From Actinokineospora enzanensis DSM 44649 (GTDB lineage Bacteria; Actinomycetota; Actinomycetes; Mycobacteriales; Pseudonocardiaceae): a DNA stretch of 64,000 nucleotides. The stretch covers positions 24,108-88,107 of the forward strand of contig NZ_KB894435.1 in the NCBI RefSeq assembly GCF_000374445.1. The letters run 5' to 3'. Positions 48,901-60,443 of this stretch are shown piece by piece (the stretch's first letter is position 1; the number at the start of each line of letters is the position of its first letter). The position numbers were made by a program, and so were the translations under genes. The notes beneath the pieces are model-generated. The model saw only the letters and a program-made list of their open reading frames with translations, was not told the origin of the DNA and searched no databases.

Positions 48901-49827
48901 CTATCGGATCGCCCTCGGGTGCGCGGTGGCGTAGACCTCCCGCAGCGTGGTCACCGTGACCAGCGTGTAGATCTGCGTCGTCGTCACCGACGCGTGCCCC
49001 AGCAGCTCCTGCACCACCCGCACATCCGCGCCCCCCTCCAACAGATGCGTGGCGAACGAGTGCCGCAATGTGTGCGGTGACACGGGAACCCGGATCCCGG
49101 CCTGCTCGGCCGCCACCTTCAGCACGTTCCACGCGCTCTGTCTCGACAGCCTGCCGCCCCGCACGTTGAGGAACACCGCGGGCGTGCCCCGCCCGTTGGC
49201 CGCGAGCGCGGGCCGCGCCCGGACGAGATAGGCGTCCACGGCGGCGAGCGCGGGACGGCCGATCGGCACGAGCCGCTGCTTGCCGCCCTTGCCGTCGAGC
49301 AGGACGGTGCGCTCGACGGTGTCGATGTCGTCGAGGTCCAGACCGACGGCCTCGGAGATGCGGGCGCCGGTGGAGTAGAGGACCTCCAGCAGCGCCCGGT
49401 CGCGCAGCGCGCCCGGACTGTCGCCGACCGGGGTGTCCAGCAGGTCCAGGACGTCGTCCACGGGCAGGGCCTTGGGCAGTTTCCTCGGCGGGGTGGGGGG
49501 TTTGACCGCTCGGGCGACGTCGTGTTCCACGAGCCCCTCGCGGACGGCGAAGCGGTGGAGTCCACGGACGGCGACCATCGCCCTGGCCGCCGAGGAGGTG
49601 GCCAGCGGGGGGTGGTCCCGGTCGCCCTCGCGGAGTGCGGCGAGGAAGGTGGCCACGTGCCGTTCGGTGATCTCGGGGAGCCGGGTGGTGGCGGTGGTGG
49701 CGAGGTGGTCGAGGTAGCGGCGGAGGTCCCTGGCGTAGCCGTCGAGGGTGTTGGGCGAGGTTCCCCGTTCCACGGCGAGGTGGTCGAGGTAGGTGCGCAC
49801 CGCCCCGCCGACATCCGACCCCGTCAT
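48901..49827 (-). CDS. xerD: Site-specific tyrosine recombinase XerD
   Basis: A 308-residue tyrosine recombinase. The SAM-like N-terminal core-binding domain is followed by the catalytic domain with Arg in [13 protein letters not shown], Lys in [14 protein letters not shown], HxxR in [21 protein letters not shown], His in [14 protein letters not shown] and the nucleophilic Tyr in the same block. With XerC it resolves chromosome dimers at dif. The xerD position next to the NUDIX gene and pyrG matches the mycobacterial order, so this is not a phage integrase. Confidence 0.93.
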   Translation of the reverse strand: MTGSDVGGAVRTYLDHLAVERGTSPNTLDGYARDLRRYLDHLATTATTRLPEITERHVATFLAALREGDRDHPPLATSSAARAMVAVRGLHRFAVREGLVEHDVARAVKPPTPPRKLPKALPVDDVLDLLDTPVGDSPGALRDRALLEVLYSTGARISEAVGLDLDDIDTVERTVLLDGKGGKQRLVPIGRPALAAVDAYLVRARPALAANGRGTPAVFLNVRGGRLSRQSAWNVLKVAAEQAGIRVPVSPHTLRHSFATHLLEGGADVRVVQELLGHASVTTTQIYTLVTVTTLREVYATAHPRAIR

Positions 49828-49933
49828 GGCGGCAGCCTAGCGACCTGCCCCGACACCCGACCACCAACAGCGCGACGGATCTCCAGCCCCGCCGGAGTCA
49901 CCTGTCGGGCCCCGGAGTTGTTCGCCTCGCCGG

Positions 49934-53092
<3,159 letters not shown>

Positions 53093-53268
53093 GGCCAACT
53101 CCCTTGCCTCCCAGGCGGAAACGGACTTCCGCCACGGGCGACATCGGTTCGACACGTCCGAAAATGACTACCCGACGACCGGCCTTACCCGACCGGGAGG
53201 CGCTTTCCCTCGTTAGTGGACGGACCCGCTGACAACCCGCGACGACGTCACCCGTGCGGGCGGCCCGC

Positions 53269-54210
53269 TCACCCCGTCGGCGGGCCGGGCGCGGGTGCCT
53301 GCGCGCTGCCCGCCGCCCCGTACTGCCCGGACTTGCCGTCCACCTGCTCGGCCAGCGCCAGCACCGCGGCCACCCGACCGGCAGGCAGGTCCACGTCGTC
53401 CACAGTGGACAATACCGAGGTGGCGGCGGTGTCCGCGCGGACCACGCCCACCGCGCCGGTGCCGTCCGCCGAGCCCGCGCCGCCCGCCAGCACCGTACCC
53501 GCGCCGGAGCGGTCCACCTGGGCGGCGAACCGGGCCACGGTCGCCGCCCGGTCGCCCGCCCCGCGTCCGGTCGCGGCGCCGCCGGTGAGCACCACGGCCA
53601 GCTGCGCGGGCTTCAGGTCGGGCGCCGCCTTGACGAACCCGCCGTCGGACAGCCCGGTCAGCGCGGCGGCCGTCTCCTCCGGCGAGGCCTGCGGCTTGTT
53701 GTCCTCCTTGCTGATCAACAGCAGCGGCCCGAGCAGCCCGCCTGCCAGCGTGCCCGGGTCGGACACGGTGGGCAGCTGCACGCCCGCGGGCAGCAGCCGG
53801 GTCACGATGTCCTTGAGCTGGTCGCCCCGGGACGGGTCGACGAACGCGTCGGTCAGCTGCAGCTCGCCGGTGACCGAGCCGCCCGCCGCCTCCACCAGCG
53901 CCCGGACCGCGTCCCGGTCGGCCGGGCGCGCGTCGGCGGTGGTGACCAGCACGACGGTCCGCTTGTCCAGCACGCCGCGCACGGTCGCGGGCGCCACCGC
54001 CCCGGTGAACGCGTTCGCCGCGTCCAGCCGGGCATCCAGCGCGGTCCGCTCGTCCTGCAGCTCGGTGACCTGGCGGCCGAGGTCGGTGTTCTCGTCGTTG
54101 AGGCCGGACAGCAGCGACCGGCTCAGCGTGGTGGACCCGAGCACGACGCCCACGGCCAGCGCCAGGAACACCGCGGCGACGGTGATGATGTGGTAGCGCA
54201 GCGAGATCAC
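53269..54210 (-). CDS. steB: SteB/MctB family membrane-anchored protein
   Basis: A 313-residue protein. One N-terminal membrane helix (HIITVAAVFLALAVGVVLGSTTL) is followed by a coiled coil (LNDENTDLGRQVTELQDERTALDARLDAAN) and an extracytoplasmic alpha/beta domain ending in a Pro/Ala-rich tail. Homologues are Rv1698 (MctB, linked to copper) in mycobacteria and SteB in corynebacteria, where SteA-SteB activates the cell-separating hydrolase RipA. Overlap with the steA stop (GTGA) supports a complex. A role in cell separation is inferred from family knowledge. Confidence 0.85.
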   Translation of the reverse strand: MISLRYHIITVAAVFLALAVGVVLGSTTLSRSLLSGLNDENTDLGRQVTELQDERTALDARLDAANAFTGAVAPATVRGVLDKRTVVLVTTADARPADRDAVRALVEAAGGSVTGELQLTDAFVDPSRGDQLKDIVTRLLPAGVQLPTVSDPGTLAGGLLGPLLLISKEDNKPQASPEETAAALTGLSDGGFVKAAPDLKPAQLAVVLTGGAATGRGAGDRAATVARFAAQVDRSGAGTVLAGGAGSADGTGAVGVVRADTAATSVLSTVDDVDLPAGRVAAVLALAEQVDGKSGQYGAAGSAQAPAPGPPTG

Positions 54211-55391
54211 GCGAACAGCCCCCTCAGCCAGGACAAGCAGGAGCGCACGACACCGGTGACCCAGTCGCCGTAGGCGGCGCCCACGCCGGACACCGCCACC
54301 GCCGCCACGATCGCCAGCACGGCCGCCGCGACCAGCAGCGTCACCGCCAGCGCGGACACCCGGCTGCGGTGCAGGGTCGCCACCGCCTTGCCGTCCACCA
54401 GCCTGCTGCCCAGCCGCAGCCGGGTCAGGAACGTGGACGGGTTGGAGCCGGAGCGGCCGCGGTCGAGGAACTCGCGCAGCGTGGCCTGGAAGCCGACGGT
54501 CACCACCAGGCTCGCCTCGTGCGTGTCGGCCAGCAGCAGCGCCAGGTCCTCGGAGTTGCCGGAGGAGACGAACGGGACCGCGTGGATCCCCAGGTCCTGC
54601 ACGCGCGACAGGCCCGGCGTGCGGGCCTCGCCGTGCGCGGGCAGCACGAGCTGCGCGCCGCCGCGCAGGGTCTCGGTGGAGATCCCGTCCGGGTCGCCGA
54701 CGATCACATCCGGCCGGTGCCCGGCCAGCCGCAGCGTGTCCGCCGCCGTCTCCACCCCGATGATCACCGGCCGGTGCTCGCCGATGTACCGCCGCAGCGC
54801 CCGCAGGTCGTCGGCGTGCCCGTTGCCCGGCGCGACCACCAGCACCTGCCTGCCGCGCATCGGCACCGGCAGCTCCGGCACGCCCAGCCCGTCGAGGATC
54901 ATGGTGCGCTCCCGGCGCAGGAACTCGATGGTGTTGGCGGAGAACGCCTCCAGCTGCGCGGACATCCCCGCCTTTGCCTCGATCATCTGGTCCGCCACCG
55001 ACTCCGGCGTCTGCCGGGTCCCCCGGGCGACCTCGCGGTCGCCCGCGTACACGCCGCCCTCGTGCAGCCGCAGCCTGCTGCCCTCCTTGATCACCCGCAG
55101 CGCCTCGGCCCCCACCCCGTCGATCAGCGGGATCCCGTTGTCCACCAGGATCTCCGGCCCCAGGTTCGGAAACCGCCCCGAGATCGACGGCGACGCGTTG
55201 ACCACCCCGACGACCTCCGCCCGCAACAGCGCGTCGGCGGTCGCGCGGTCCAGATCGAGCTGGTCGAGCACGACGATGTCACCGGGCGAGAGCCTGCGCA
55301 GCAGATCCCCGGTCCGCCGGTCGACCCGGGCGATACCGGTGACCCCGGGCTGCGGTGGGTGGGCGCGGCTGAGCAATCCGGGCAGCTTCAT
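54207..55391 (-). CDS. steA: SteA, cytokinetic-ring protein with thiamin pyrophosphokinase-like fold
   Basis: A 394-residue protein. The central region VLVVAPGNGHADDLRALRRYIGEHRPVIIGVETAADTLRLAGHRPDVIVGDPD is thiamin pyrophosphokinase-like, and two hydrophobic segments near the C-terminus (SALAVTLLVAAAVLAIVAAVAVSGVGA) anchor it. Homologue of Rv1697 and corynebacterial SteA, which acts with SteB at the division septum. ATG at 55391 is the start; a 15-bp palindrome abuts it and could control access. It is co-translated with steB. Confidence 0.87.
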   Translation of the reverse strand: MKLPGLLSRAHPPQPGVTGIARVDRRTGDLLRRLSPGDIVVLDQLDLDRATADALLRAEVVGVVNASPSISGRFPNLGPEILVDNGIPLIDGVGAEALRVIKEGSRLRLHEGGVYAGDREVARGTRQTPESVADQMIEAKAGMSAQLEAFSANTIEFLRRERTMILDGLGVPELPVPMRGRQVLVVAPGNGHADDLRALRRYIGEHRPVIIGVETAADTLRLAGHRPDVIVGDPDGISTETLRGGAQLVLPAHGEARTPGLSRVQDLGIHAVPFVSSGNSEDLALLLADTHEASLVVTVGFQATLREFLDRGRSGSNPSTFLTRLRLGSRLVDGKAVATLHRSRVSALAVTLLVAAAVLAIVAAVAVSGVGAAYGDWVTGVVRSCLSWLRGLFA

Positions 55392-55406
55392 GTCACCGAT
55401 GGTGAC
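55392..55406. promoter_or_regulatory. Palindrome GTCACC-GAT-GGTGAC abutting the steA start
   Basis: The inverted repeat GTCACC/GGTGAC ends directly before the steA ATG and covers its ribosome site. It could be a protein operator or an RNA hairpin that masks translation. Confidence 0.45.
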
Positions 55407-55438
55407 AAAACCACTGCGGTTAGTCCGTTCGCCACGCC

Positions 55439-55462
55439 GCACTGGTCCAAACAGACCAGTGC
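55439..55462. terminator. 9-bp hairpin GCACTGGTC-N6-GACCAGTGC between recN and steA
   Basis: Perfect 9-bp arms with a 6-base loop, 67 bases after the recN stop and 48 before the steA start, both on the minus strand. A terminator for recN is most likely. The ACTGGTC half-site resembles a DasR half-site but the spacing is wrong for dre. Confidence 0.5.
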
Positions 55463-55528
55463 GGCCAGGATTCACCCGACCGAGCACAGTGCAGCACGGT
55501 GCGTCGACCGGTGTAGATCAAGCTGTGG

Positions 55529-57325
55529 TCAGCGGCCCCGCTTCTTGCGTCGCGGACGGGGGCGGCCGCTCAGTTCCCAGTCGTGCTTCTCGCCGTCGGC
55601 CAACGACAGGAGTTCCTCCGCGTGGGCGCGGCCGGTCTCCGTCGATTCCATGCCCGCCAGCATGCGCGCGAGCTCGATCACCCGTTGTTCATCGCTGAGC
55701 GCACGGACATCCGAGCGCGTCACGCCGCCCTGCATGCCCTTGTCGACGATCAGGTGCCGGTCCGCGAACGCCGCCACCTGCGCCAGGTGGGTCACCACGA
55801 TCACCTGGTGGCTGCGCGCCAACCGGGCGAGTCGGCGCCCGATCTCCACCGCCGCGCGGCCGCCGACACCCGCGTCGACCTCGTCGAACACCAGTGTGGG
55901 TACCGGGTCGGAGTGGGCAAGCACGACCTCGATGGCCAGCATGACCCGGGACAGCTCACCGCCGGACGCGCCCTTGTGCACCGGCAGCGGCTGCGCCCCG
56001 TCGTGCGCGACCAGCAGCAGCTCCACGTCGTCCACGCCGTCCGGGCCGGCGTGCAGGGTCTGCCCGCCGACCTCCAGCGCGTACGGGTCGTCGGGCTCGG
56101 CCTGCCGCGGGCGGACCGAGATCTGCACGCTGGACTGCCCCATGGCCAGCCCGCCCAGCTCGTCCGTGACCGCCTTCGCCAGGTCCTCCGCCGCCTCCAC
56201 GCGCGCCGTGTTCAGCCGGGCGGCCAGCTCGGCGAGCCGGACCGCCAGCGCGGACTTGCGCGCGGCCAGCTCGCCGAGCGCCTCCTCGGAGGTGTCCAGC
56301 CCGGAGAGCTTGTCGACCGCGTCGCGCGCCCAGGCCAGTACGCCGTCCACGTCCGCCGCGTACTTGCGGGTCAACGACTTCAGCTCGGCCTGGCGGGCCA
56401 GCACCCGCTCCAGCGCGGCCGGGTCGGCGTCCAACGCGTCGAGATAGCCGGTGAGCTCGGCGCCCACGTCCGTCAGCAGCACCGCGGCCTCGGCCAGCCG
56501 GGGTTCGAGGTCACGCAGCCGCGCGTCCTCGGACGCCGCCAGCCGACGCTGTGCCTCGCCGATCAGGCCGAGCGCGCCGGGCGCGTCCGGGTCGCCGTCC
56601 GGCGAGCCGGACACCGCGTAGCCCGCGCCGGTCGCGGCCTCGCGCAGCTGGTCGGCGTCGGCGAGCCTGCGGGCCTGGTCGACCAGCTCGGTGTCCTCGC
56701 CCGGCTGCGGGTCGACGGCGGTGATCTCCTCCAGCCCCAGCCGCAGGATCTCCGCCTCGCGCGCCAGCTCCCTCGACCGCCGGGTGCGGTCGGCCAGCTC
56801 GTGCGCGACCGCCAGCCACTCCTCGCGGACCTGCCGGTACTCGCCCAGCACGTCCGACACGTCGGCGCCTGCGAACCGGTCGAGCACGCCGCGCTGCTCC
56901 GCCGGGCGCATCAGCCGCAGCTGGTCGTTCTGCCCGTGCACCGCGATCAGCTGCTCGGCCAGGTCGGACAGCACGCCCACCGGCACCGAGCGGCCGCCGA
57001 CGTGCGCGCGGGAGCGGCCGTCGGTGCTGACGCTGCGCAGCGCGATCAGCGTCCCGTCGTCCTCCGGCTCGGCCCCGGCCTCGGTGGCGACCCGGGCGGC
57101 CGGGGAGCCGTCCAGCCCCTCGAACCGGCCCTCGACCACGGCCTTGGTCTTGCCACTGCGGACCCGCGACGCCTCGCCCCTGCCGCCGGACAGCAGGTGC
57201 AGCCCGGTGACGACCATCGTCTTGCCCGCACCGGTCTCCCCGGTCACCACCGTGAAGCCGCGGTGGAGCTCCAACGTGGCCTCGTCGATGACGCCGAGGT
57301 CCTGGATGCGCATCTCGGCTAGCAC
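55529..57325 (-). CDS. recN: DNA repair protein RecN
   Basis: A 598-residue SMC-like ATPase: Walker A GETGAGKTMVVTGLHLL near the N-terminus, long coiled coils in the middle, then the signature HKGASGGELSRVMLAIEVVL and Walker B TLVFDEVDAGVGGRAAVEIG. It acts early in double-strand break repair. GTG at 57325 (VLAEMRIQDLG) has AGGG upstream; GTG at 57334 and ATG at 57313 are alternatives. No LexA box was found in the short gap before it. Confidence 0.95.
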   Translation of the reverse strand: MLAEMRIQDLGVIDEATLELHRGFTVVTGETGAGKTMVVTGLHLLSGGRGEASRVRSGKTKAVVEGRFEGLDGSPAARVATEAGAEPEDDGTLIALRSVSTDGRSRAHVGGRSVPVGVLSDLAEQLIAVHGQNDQLRLMRPAEQRGVLDRFAGADVSDVLGEYRQVREEWLAVAHELADRTRRSRELAREAEILRLGLEEITAVDPQPGEDTELVDQARRLADADQLREAATGAGYAVSGSPDGDPDAPGALGLIGEAQRRLAASEDARLRDLEPRLAEAAVLLTDVGAELTGYLDALDADPAALERVLARQAELKSLTRKYAADVDGVLAWARDAVDKLSGLDTSEEALGELAARKSALAVRLAELAARLNTARVEAAEDLAKAVTDELGGLAMGQSSVQISVRPRQAEPDDPYALEVGGQTLHAGPDGVDDVELLLVAHDGAQPLPVHKGASGGELSRVMLAIEVVLAHSDPVPTLVFDEVDAGVGGRAAVEIGRRLARLARSHQVIVVTHLAQVAAFADRHLIVDKGMQGGVTRSDVRALSDEQRVIELARMLAGMESTETGRAHAEELLSLADGEKHDWELSGRPRPRRKKRGR

Positions 57326-57377
57326 AGGGCGCACCCTAGCGTCTGGTGCCGACAGCGGTCAGCGCCCGCCCACCGGA

Positions 57378-58268
57378 TCACCGCGACCGCCAGCCGTGCA
57401 CGGGTAGCGCGAACTTGTCGACAAGACGGTCGGTGAACGGATCGTCACGCAACCGGGCCAGCCGCAGCGGCAGCCTGCCGCCGCGCACCTCCACGTGCGT
57501 GCCGGGCGGGGTCTCGTAGGTGCGCCTGCCGTCGCAGCACAGGACCCCGGGCTGGCCGTCGGGGTCGATCGTCACGCTCACCACCGAGCGCGGCGACACC
57601 ACCAGCGGCCGGGAGAACATGGCGTGCGCGTTGCTCGGCACCACCAACAGCGCCTGCACGTCCGGCCACACGATCGGCCCGCCCGCGGAGAACGCGTACG
57701 CGGTCGACCCGGTGGGTGTGGCGCAGAGCACGCCGTCGCAGCCGAAGGACGACACCGGGTGGCCGTCCACGTCGATGGTCACGTCCAGGATCCGCTCCCG
57801 GGTGCTCTTCTCCACGCTGGCCTCGTTGAGCGCCCACGTGTCGGCCAGCACCTGCCCGTCCAGGGTCGCGGTGACGTCCACGGTCATCCGGTCCTCGACC
57901 AGGTAGCCCTGCTCCACGACCAGCTCGACCGCCTCGGCCAGCGCGTCCGACTCGGCCTCGGCGAGGAACCCGACCCGGCCCAGGTTGACGCCCAGCACCG
58001 GCACTCCCACCGGGTGCGCCAGCTCGGCCGCGCGCAGCAGCGTGCCGTCGCCGCCGAGCACGAACACCAGCTCCGTGCCCGCCGCCGCGTCCGGGCCCAG
58101 CGGCACGACCCGCCGGTAGCAGGACGGGTCGAGGTCCGGGGCCTCGTCCTCAAGGACCCGCAGCCGCACGCCCGCGGCCGCGAACCAGCTCGCCACCTTC
58201 TCCGCGACGCGCCGGTTGGCGCCCCGGCCGGTGTGCACGACCAGCAGGATCTCCCTGGGTGCGGTCAT
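57378..58268 (-). CDS. nadK: NAD kinase
   Basis: A 296-residue enzyme phosphorylating NAD to NADP. The GGDGT motif is in VFVLGGDGTLLRAAELA, followed by VGFLAEAE, the NE motif in ALNEASVEKST and the LCATPTGSTAYAFSAGGPIV block. The ATG start overlaps the tlyA stop (ATGA), as in other actinobacteria. Confidence 0.96.
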   Translation of the reverse strand: MTAPREILLVVHTGRGANRRVAEKVASWFAAAGVRLRVLEDEAPDLDPSCYRRVVPLGPDAAAGTELVFVLGGDGTLLRAAELAHPVGVPVLGVNLGRVGFLAEAESDALAEAVELVVEQGYLVEDRMTVDVTATLDGQVLADTWALNEASVEKSTRERILDVTIDVDGHPVSSFGCDGVLCATPTGSTAYAFSAGGPIVWPDVQALLVVPSNAHAMFSRPLVVSPRSVVSVTIDPDGQPGVLCCDGRRTYETPPGTHVEVRGGRLPLRLARLRDDPFTDRLVDKFALPVHGWRSR

Positions 58269-59071
58269 CGCGGCCCCTCCTCCACGGCGGACTCCACCAG
58301 TGCCGTCACCTCGTCGTCCGGCAGGGGTTCGCCCCGCCGCAGCCAGGCGAAGTACTCGACGTTGCCTGCGGGGCCGGGCAGCGGGCTGGCCACCACGCCG
58401 TGCGCGCGCAGGCCCAGCTCGCCCGCGGCCTTGAGCACCCGGGCGACGACCTCGACCCGCAACGCCGGGTCGCGCACCACGCCGCCCGCGCCGAGCCGCT
58501 CCTTGCCGACCTCGAACTGCGGCTTGACCATGGGCAGCAGGTCGGCGTCCCGACCGGCGCAGGCAGCCAGCGCGGGCAGCACGAGACGCAGCGAGATGAA
58601 CGACAGGTCGGCCACCACGAGGTCGACGGGACCGCCGATGTCCTCGCGGGTCAGCGACCGGACGTTGGTCTTGTCCAGCACGACCACGCGCTCATCGTTC
58701 TGCAGCCGCCACACCAGCTGGCCGCGGCCGACGTCGGCGGCCACCACCTGCCGGGCGCCACGCCGCAGCAGCACGTCGGTGAACCCGCCGGTCGAGGCCC
58801 CCGCGTCCAGGCAGCGCCTGCCGTCGACCGGGACGTCGAACGCGTCCAGCGCGCCGATGACCTTGTGCGCGCCGCGCGAGGCCCAGTTCGGGTCGTCGAC
58901 CAGCTCCCGGACCACCACCGGCGCGTCGGTCTCGACCCCGGTGGCGGGCTTGGTGGCGACGGTGCCGCGCACGGTGACCCGCCCGTCCGCGATCAGCTCA
59001 CTGGCGTGCTCACGCGACCGGGCCAGGCCCCGCCGGACCAGTTCGGCGTCCAGCCGCGCCCTCCTGGGCAC
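58265..59071 (-). CDS. tlyA: TlyA family rRNA 2'-O-methyltransferase / hemolysin homologue
   Basis: A 268-residue protein. The S4 domain RLDAELVRRGLARSREHASELIADGRVTVRG is followed by an FtsJ-like methyltransferase fold with SAM site CLDAGASTGGFTDVLLRRGARQVVAADVG and LVVADLSFISLRLVLPAL. In mycobacteria TlyA methylates 16S and 23S rRNA and sets capreomycin sensitivity. The GTG start lies 5 bases after the small upstream gene. It is co-translated with nadK. Confidence 0.95.
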   Translation of the reverse strand: MPRRARLDAELVRRGLARSREHASELIADGRVTVRGTVATKPATGVETDAPVVVRELVDDPNWASRGAHKVIGALDAFDVPVDGRRCLDAGASTGGFTDVLLRRGARQVVAADVGRGQLVWRLQNDERVVVLDKTNVRSLTREDIGGPVDLVVADLSFISLRLVLPALAACAGRDADLLPMVKPQFEVGKERLGAGGVVRDPALRVEVVARVLKAAGELGLRAHGVVASPLPGPAGNVEYFAWLRRGEPLPDDEVTALVESAVEEGPR

Positions 59072-59075
59072 CGCG

Positions 59076-59258
59076 TCAGACCTTGTCGATGGTGGCCAGC
59101 GCGGCCGTCAGGGCCACGTGCACCTCGTCGAACCGCGCCACGTGCTCGGCCACCGGCACCTCGTCGAGCCCGTCGAGACCCGCGACCGCCGCGGCGATCG
59201 CCTCGTCCCGGGCGGGCTCCCGGGGCGGACCGGGGACGGGGGTGAACTCCACCTGCAC
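59076..59258 (-). CDS. Small conserved protein upstream of tlyA
   Basis: A 60-residue protein: MQVEFTPVPGPPREPARDEA, then a helix AIAAAVAGLDGLDEVPVAEH with VARFDEVHVALTAALATIDKV. A similar short gene (Rv1693 type) sits before tlyA in mycobacteria. The function is unknown; the size and helical content suggest a small adaptor. It ends 5 bases before the tlyA start. Confidence 0.75.
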   Translation of the reverse strand: MQVEFTPVPGPPREPARDEAIAAAVAGLDGLDEVPVAEHVARFDEVHVALTAALATIDKV

Positions 59259-59294
59259 TCCTCCACGCTATCCGATCGGCGCGCCCGCGCGGGC

Positions 59295-60284
59295 TCACCG
59301 CGAGCCGGTGAGTCCGAGCTCCCCCAGGGCGGCGTGCTCCCCGGTGACGGTGAGCCGGGCGGGGGCAGCCCAGCATACGGCGCACAGGGCACGCAGCAGG
59401 TCCAGCGGGTCGCCTGCACCGCGCACCGCGACCCGGTCGCCGTCGACCCTGAGGTCCCAGCCCGGCTTGGGCCCGAACTCCAGCTCGGCCGCGGGCCGGG
59501 TGACGGCACCCGCGTCGGCGGCGACGTAGGTGGGGCGCTCGTGCTCGCCCGCGTCGATCAGGTCGGCGGCGGTGGAGACGCCGGTGAGCACGAGCAGCGA
59601 GTCGATCCCGGCGGCGACGGCACCCTCGATGTCGGTGTCCAGGCGGTCGCCGACGACCAGGGGCTTGCGCGCGTGCGCGGCCTTGACGGACTCGGCCATG
59701 AGCGGGATCGCGGGCTTCCCCGCCACGACGGGCTCGTGGTCGGTGGCGACCCTGAGGGCGTGGACGAGGGAACCGTTGCCCGGCAGGAGACCGCGCTCGG
59801 TGGGGAGGGTCCGGTCGACGTTGCAGGCGACCCAGAACGCGCCCGCGCGGATGGCGATCGCGGCTTCGGCGAGATCGGCCCAGTCGAGGGTCTGCGAGAG
59901 GCCCTGGACGACGGCCTTGGTGTCGGGGCCGGTCCGGCGCACCGGGGTGAGGCCGACGGCGGTGACCTCGGCGGCCAGGGCGGCGGTGCCCAGGACGAGT
60001 ACCTCGGTGTCCTTGGGCAGCTTGTCGGCCAGGACCGCGGCGCCCGCTTGGGCGCTGGTGCTGACCTCCTCCGGGTCCGTGTGGATGCCCAGGTTCGTGA
60101 GGTGGGTGGCCACTTCCTTGGGGGAACGGGAAGCGTTGTTGGTGACGAAGCGGATGGTGGTGTGGTTGTCGCGGGCCGCTTGGACGGCGTCGACGGCGGA
60201 GGGGATGACCTGGCCGCCGCGGTAGATGGTGCCGTCGAGGTCGAACAGCAGCGCGTCGTAGGCATCCAGTAGGCGGTCGGCCAT
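59295..60284 (-). CDS. HAD-IIA family hydrolase (NagD/glycerol phosphatase-like)
   Basis: A 329-residue phosphatase. HAD motif I is ALLFDLDGTIYRGGQVI, motif II is FVTNNASRSPKEVATHL, and motif IV is PLVVGDRLDTDIEGAVAAGIDSLLVLTG. The mycobacterial homologue (Rv1692) dephosphorylates glycerol phosphate during lipid recycling. A C-terminal extension of about 70 residues has no catalytic motif. ATG at 60284 is chosen over an in-frame TTG 12 bases upstream. Confidence 0.9.
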   Translation of the reverse strand: MADRLLDAYDALLFDLDGTIYRGGQVIPSAVDAVQAARDNHTTIRFVTNNASRSPKEVATHLTNLGIHTDPEEVSTSAQAGAAVLADKLPKDTEVLVLGTAALAAEVTAVGLTPVRRTGPDTKAVVQGLSQTLDWADLAEAAIAIRAGAFWVACNVDRTLPTERGLLPGNGSLVHALRVATDHEPVVAGKPAIPLMAESVKAAHARKPLVVGDRLDTDIEGAVAAGIDSLLVLTGVSTAADLIDAGEHERPTYVAADAGAVTRPAAELEFGPKPGWDLRVDGDRVAVRGAGDPLDLLRALCAVCWAAPARLTVTGEHAALGELGLTGSR

Positions 60285-60370
60285 CACACCGTCCAATCGA
60301 GTCTGCCGGGGCTCCCGCCGCGCACGGCTCGCCGGGGTGTGGTGGTGTCGGGCTTGAGTGGCCGAACGGT

Positions 60371-60441
60371 GACTGCCCGGAGGCCGTGGGGCGCCTTGCT
60401 GTCGTGGTGGGACAGCAAGGCGGTACGGGCTCCGGGCAGTC
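60371..60441 (-). terminator. Long two-part terminator hairpin after the TPR gene
   Basis: Outer arms GACTGCCCGGAG and CTCCGGGCAGTC (60371-60382, 60430-60441) enclose a perfect inner stem CGCCTTGCTGTC/GACAGCAAGGCG. It begins 3 bases from the TPR gene stop on the minus strand. Confidence 0.88.
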
Positions 60442-60443
60442 GG

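Noticed and set aside
48901..49827. Phage integrase or integrated element
   Set aside because: The protein and its neighbours match the conserved chromosomal xerD position; no att sites or phage genes are present.
55439..55462. Second dre (DasR) site
   Set aside because: The half-sites ACTGGTC/GACCAGT are separated by 6 bases instead of 2, so the spacing does not fit.
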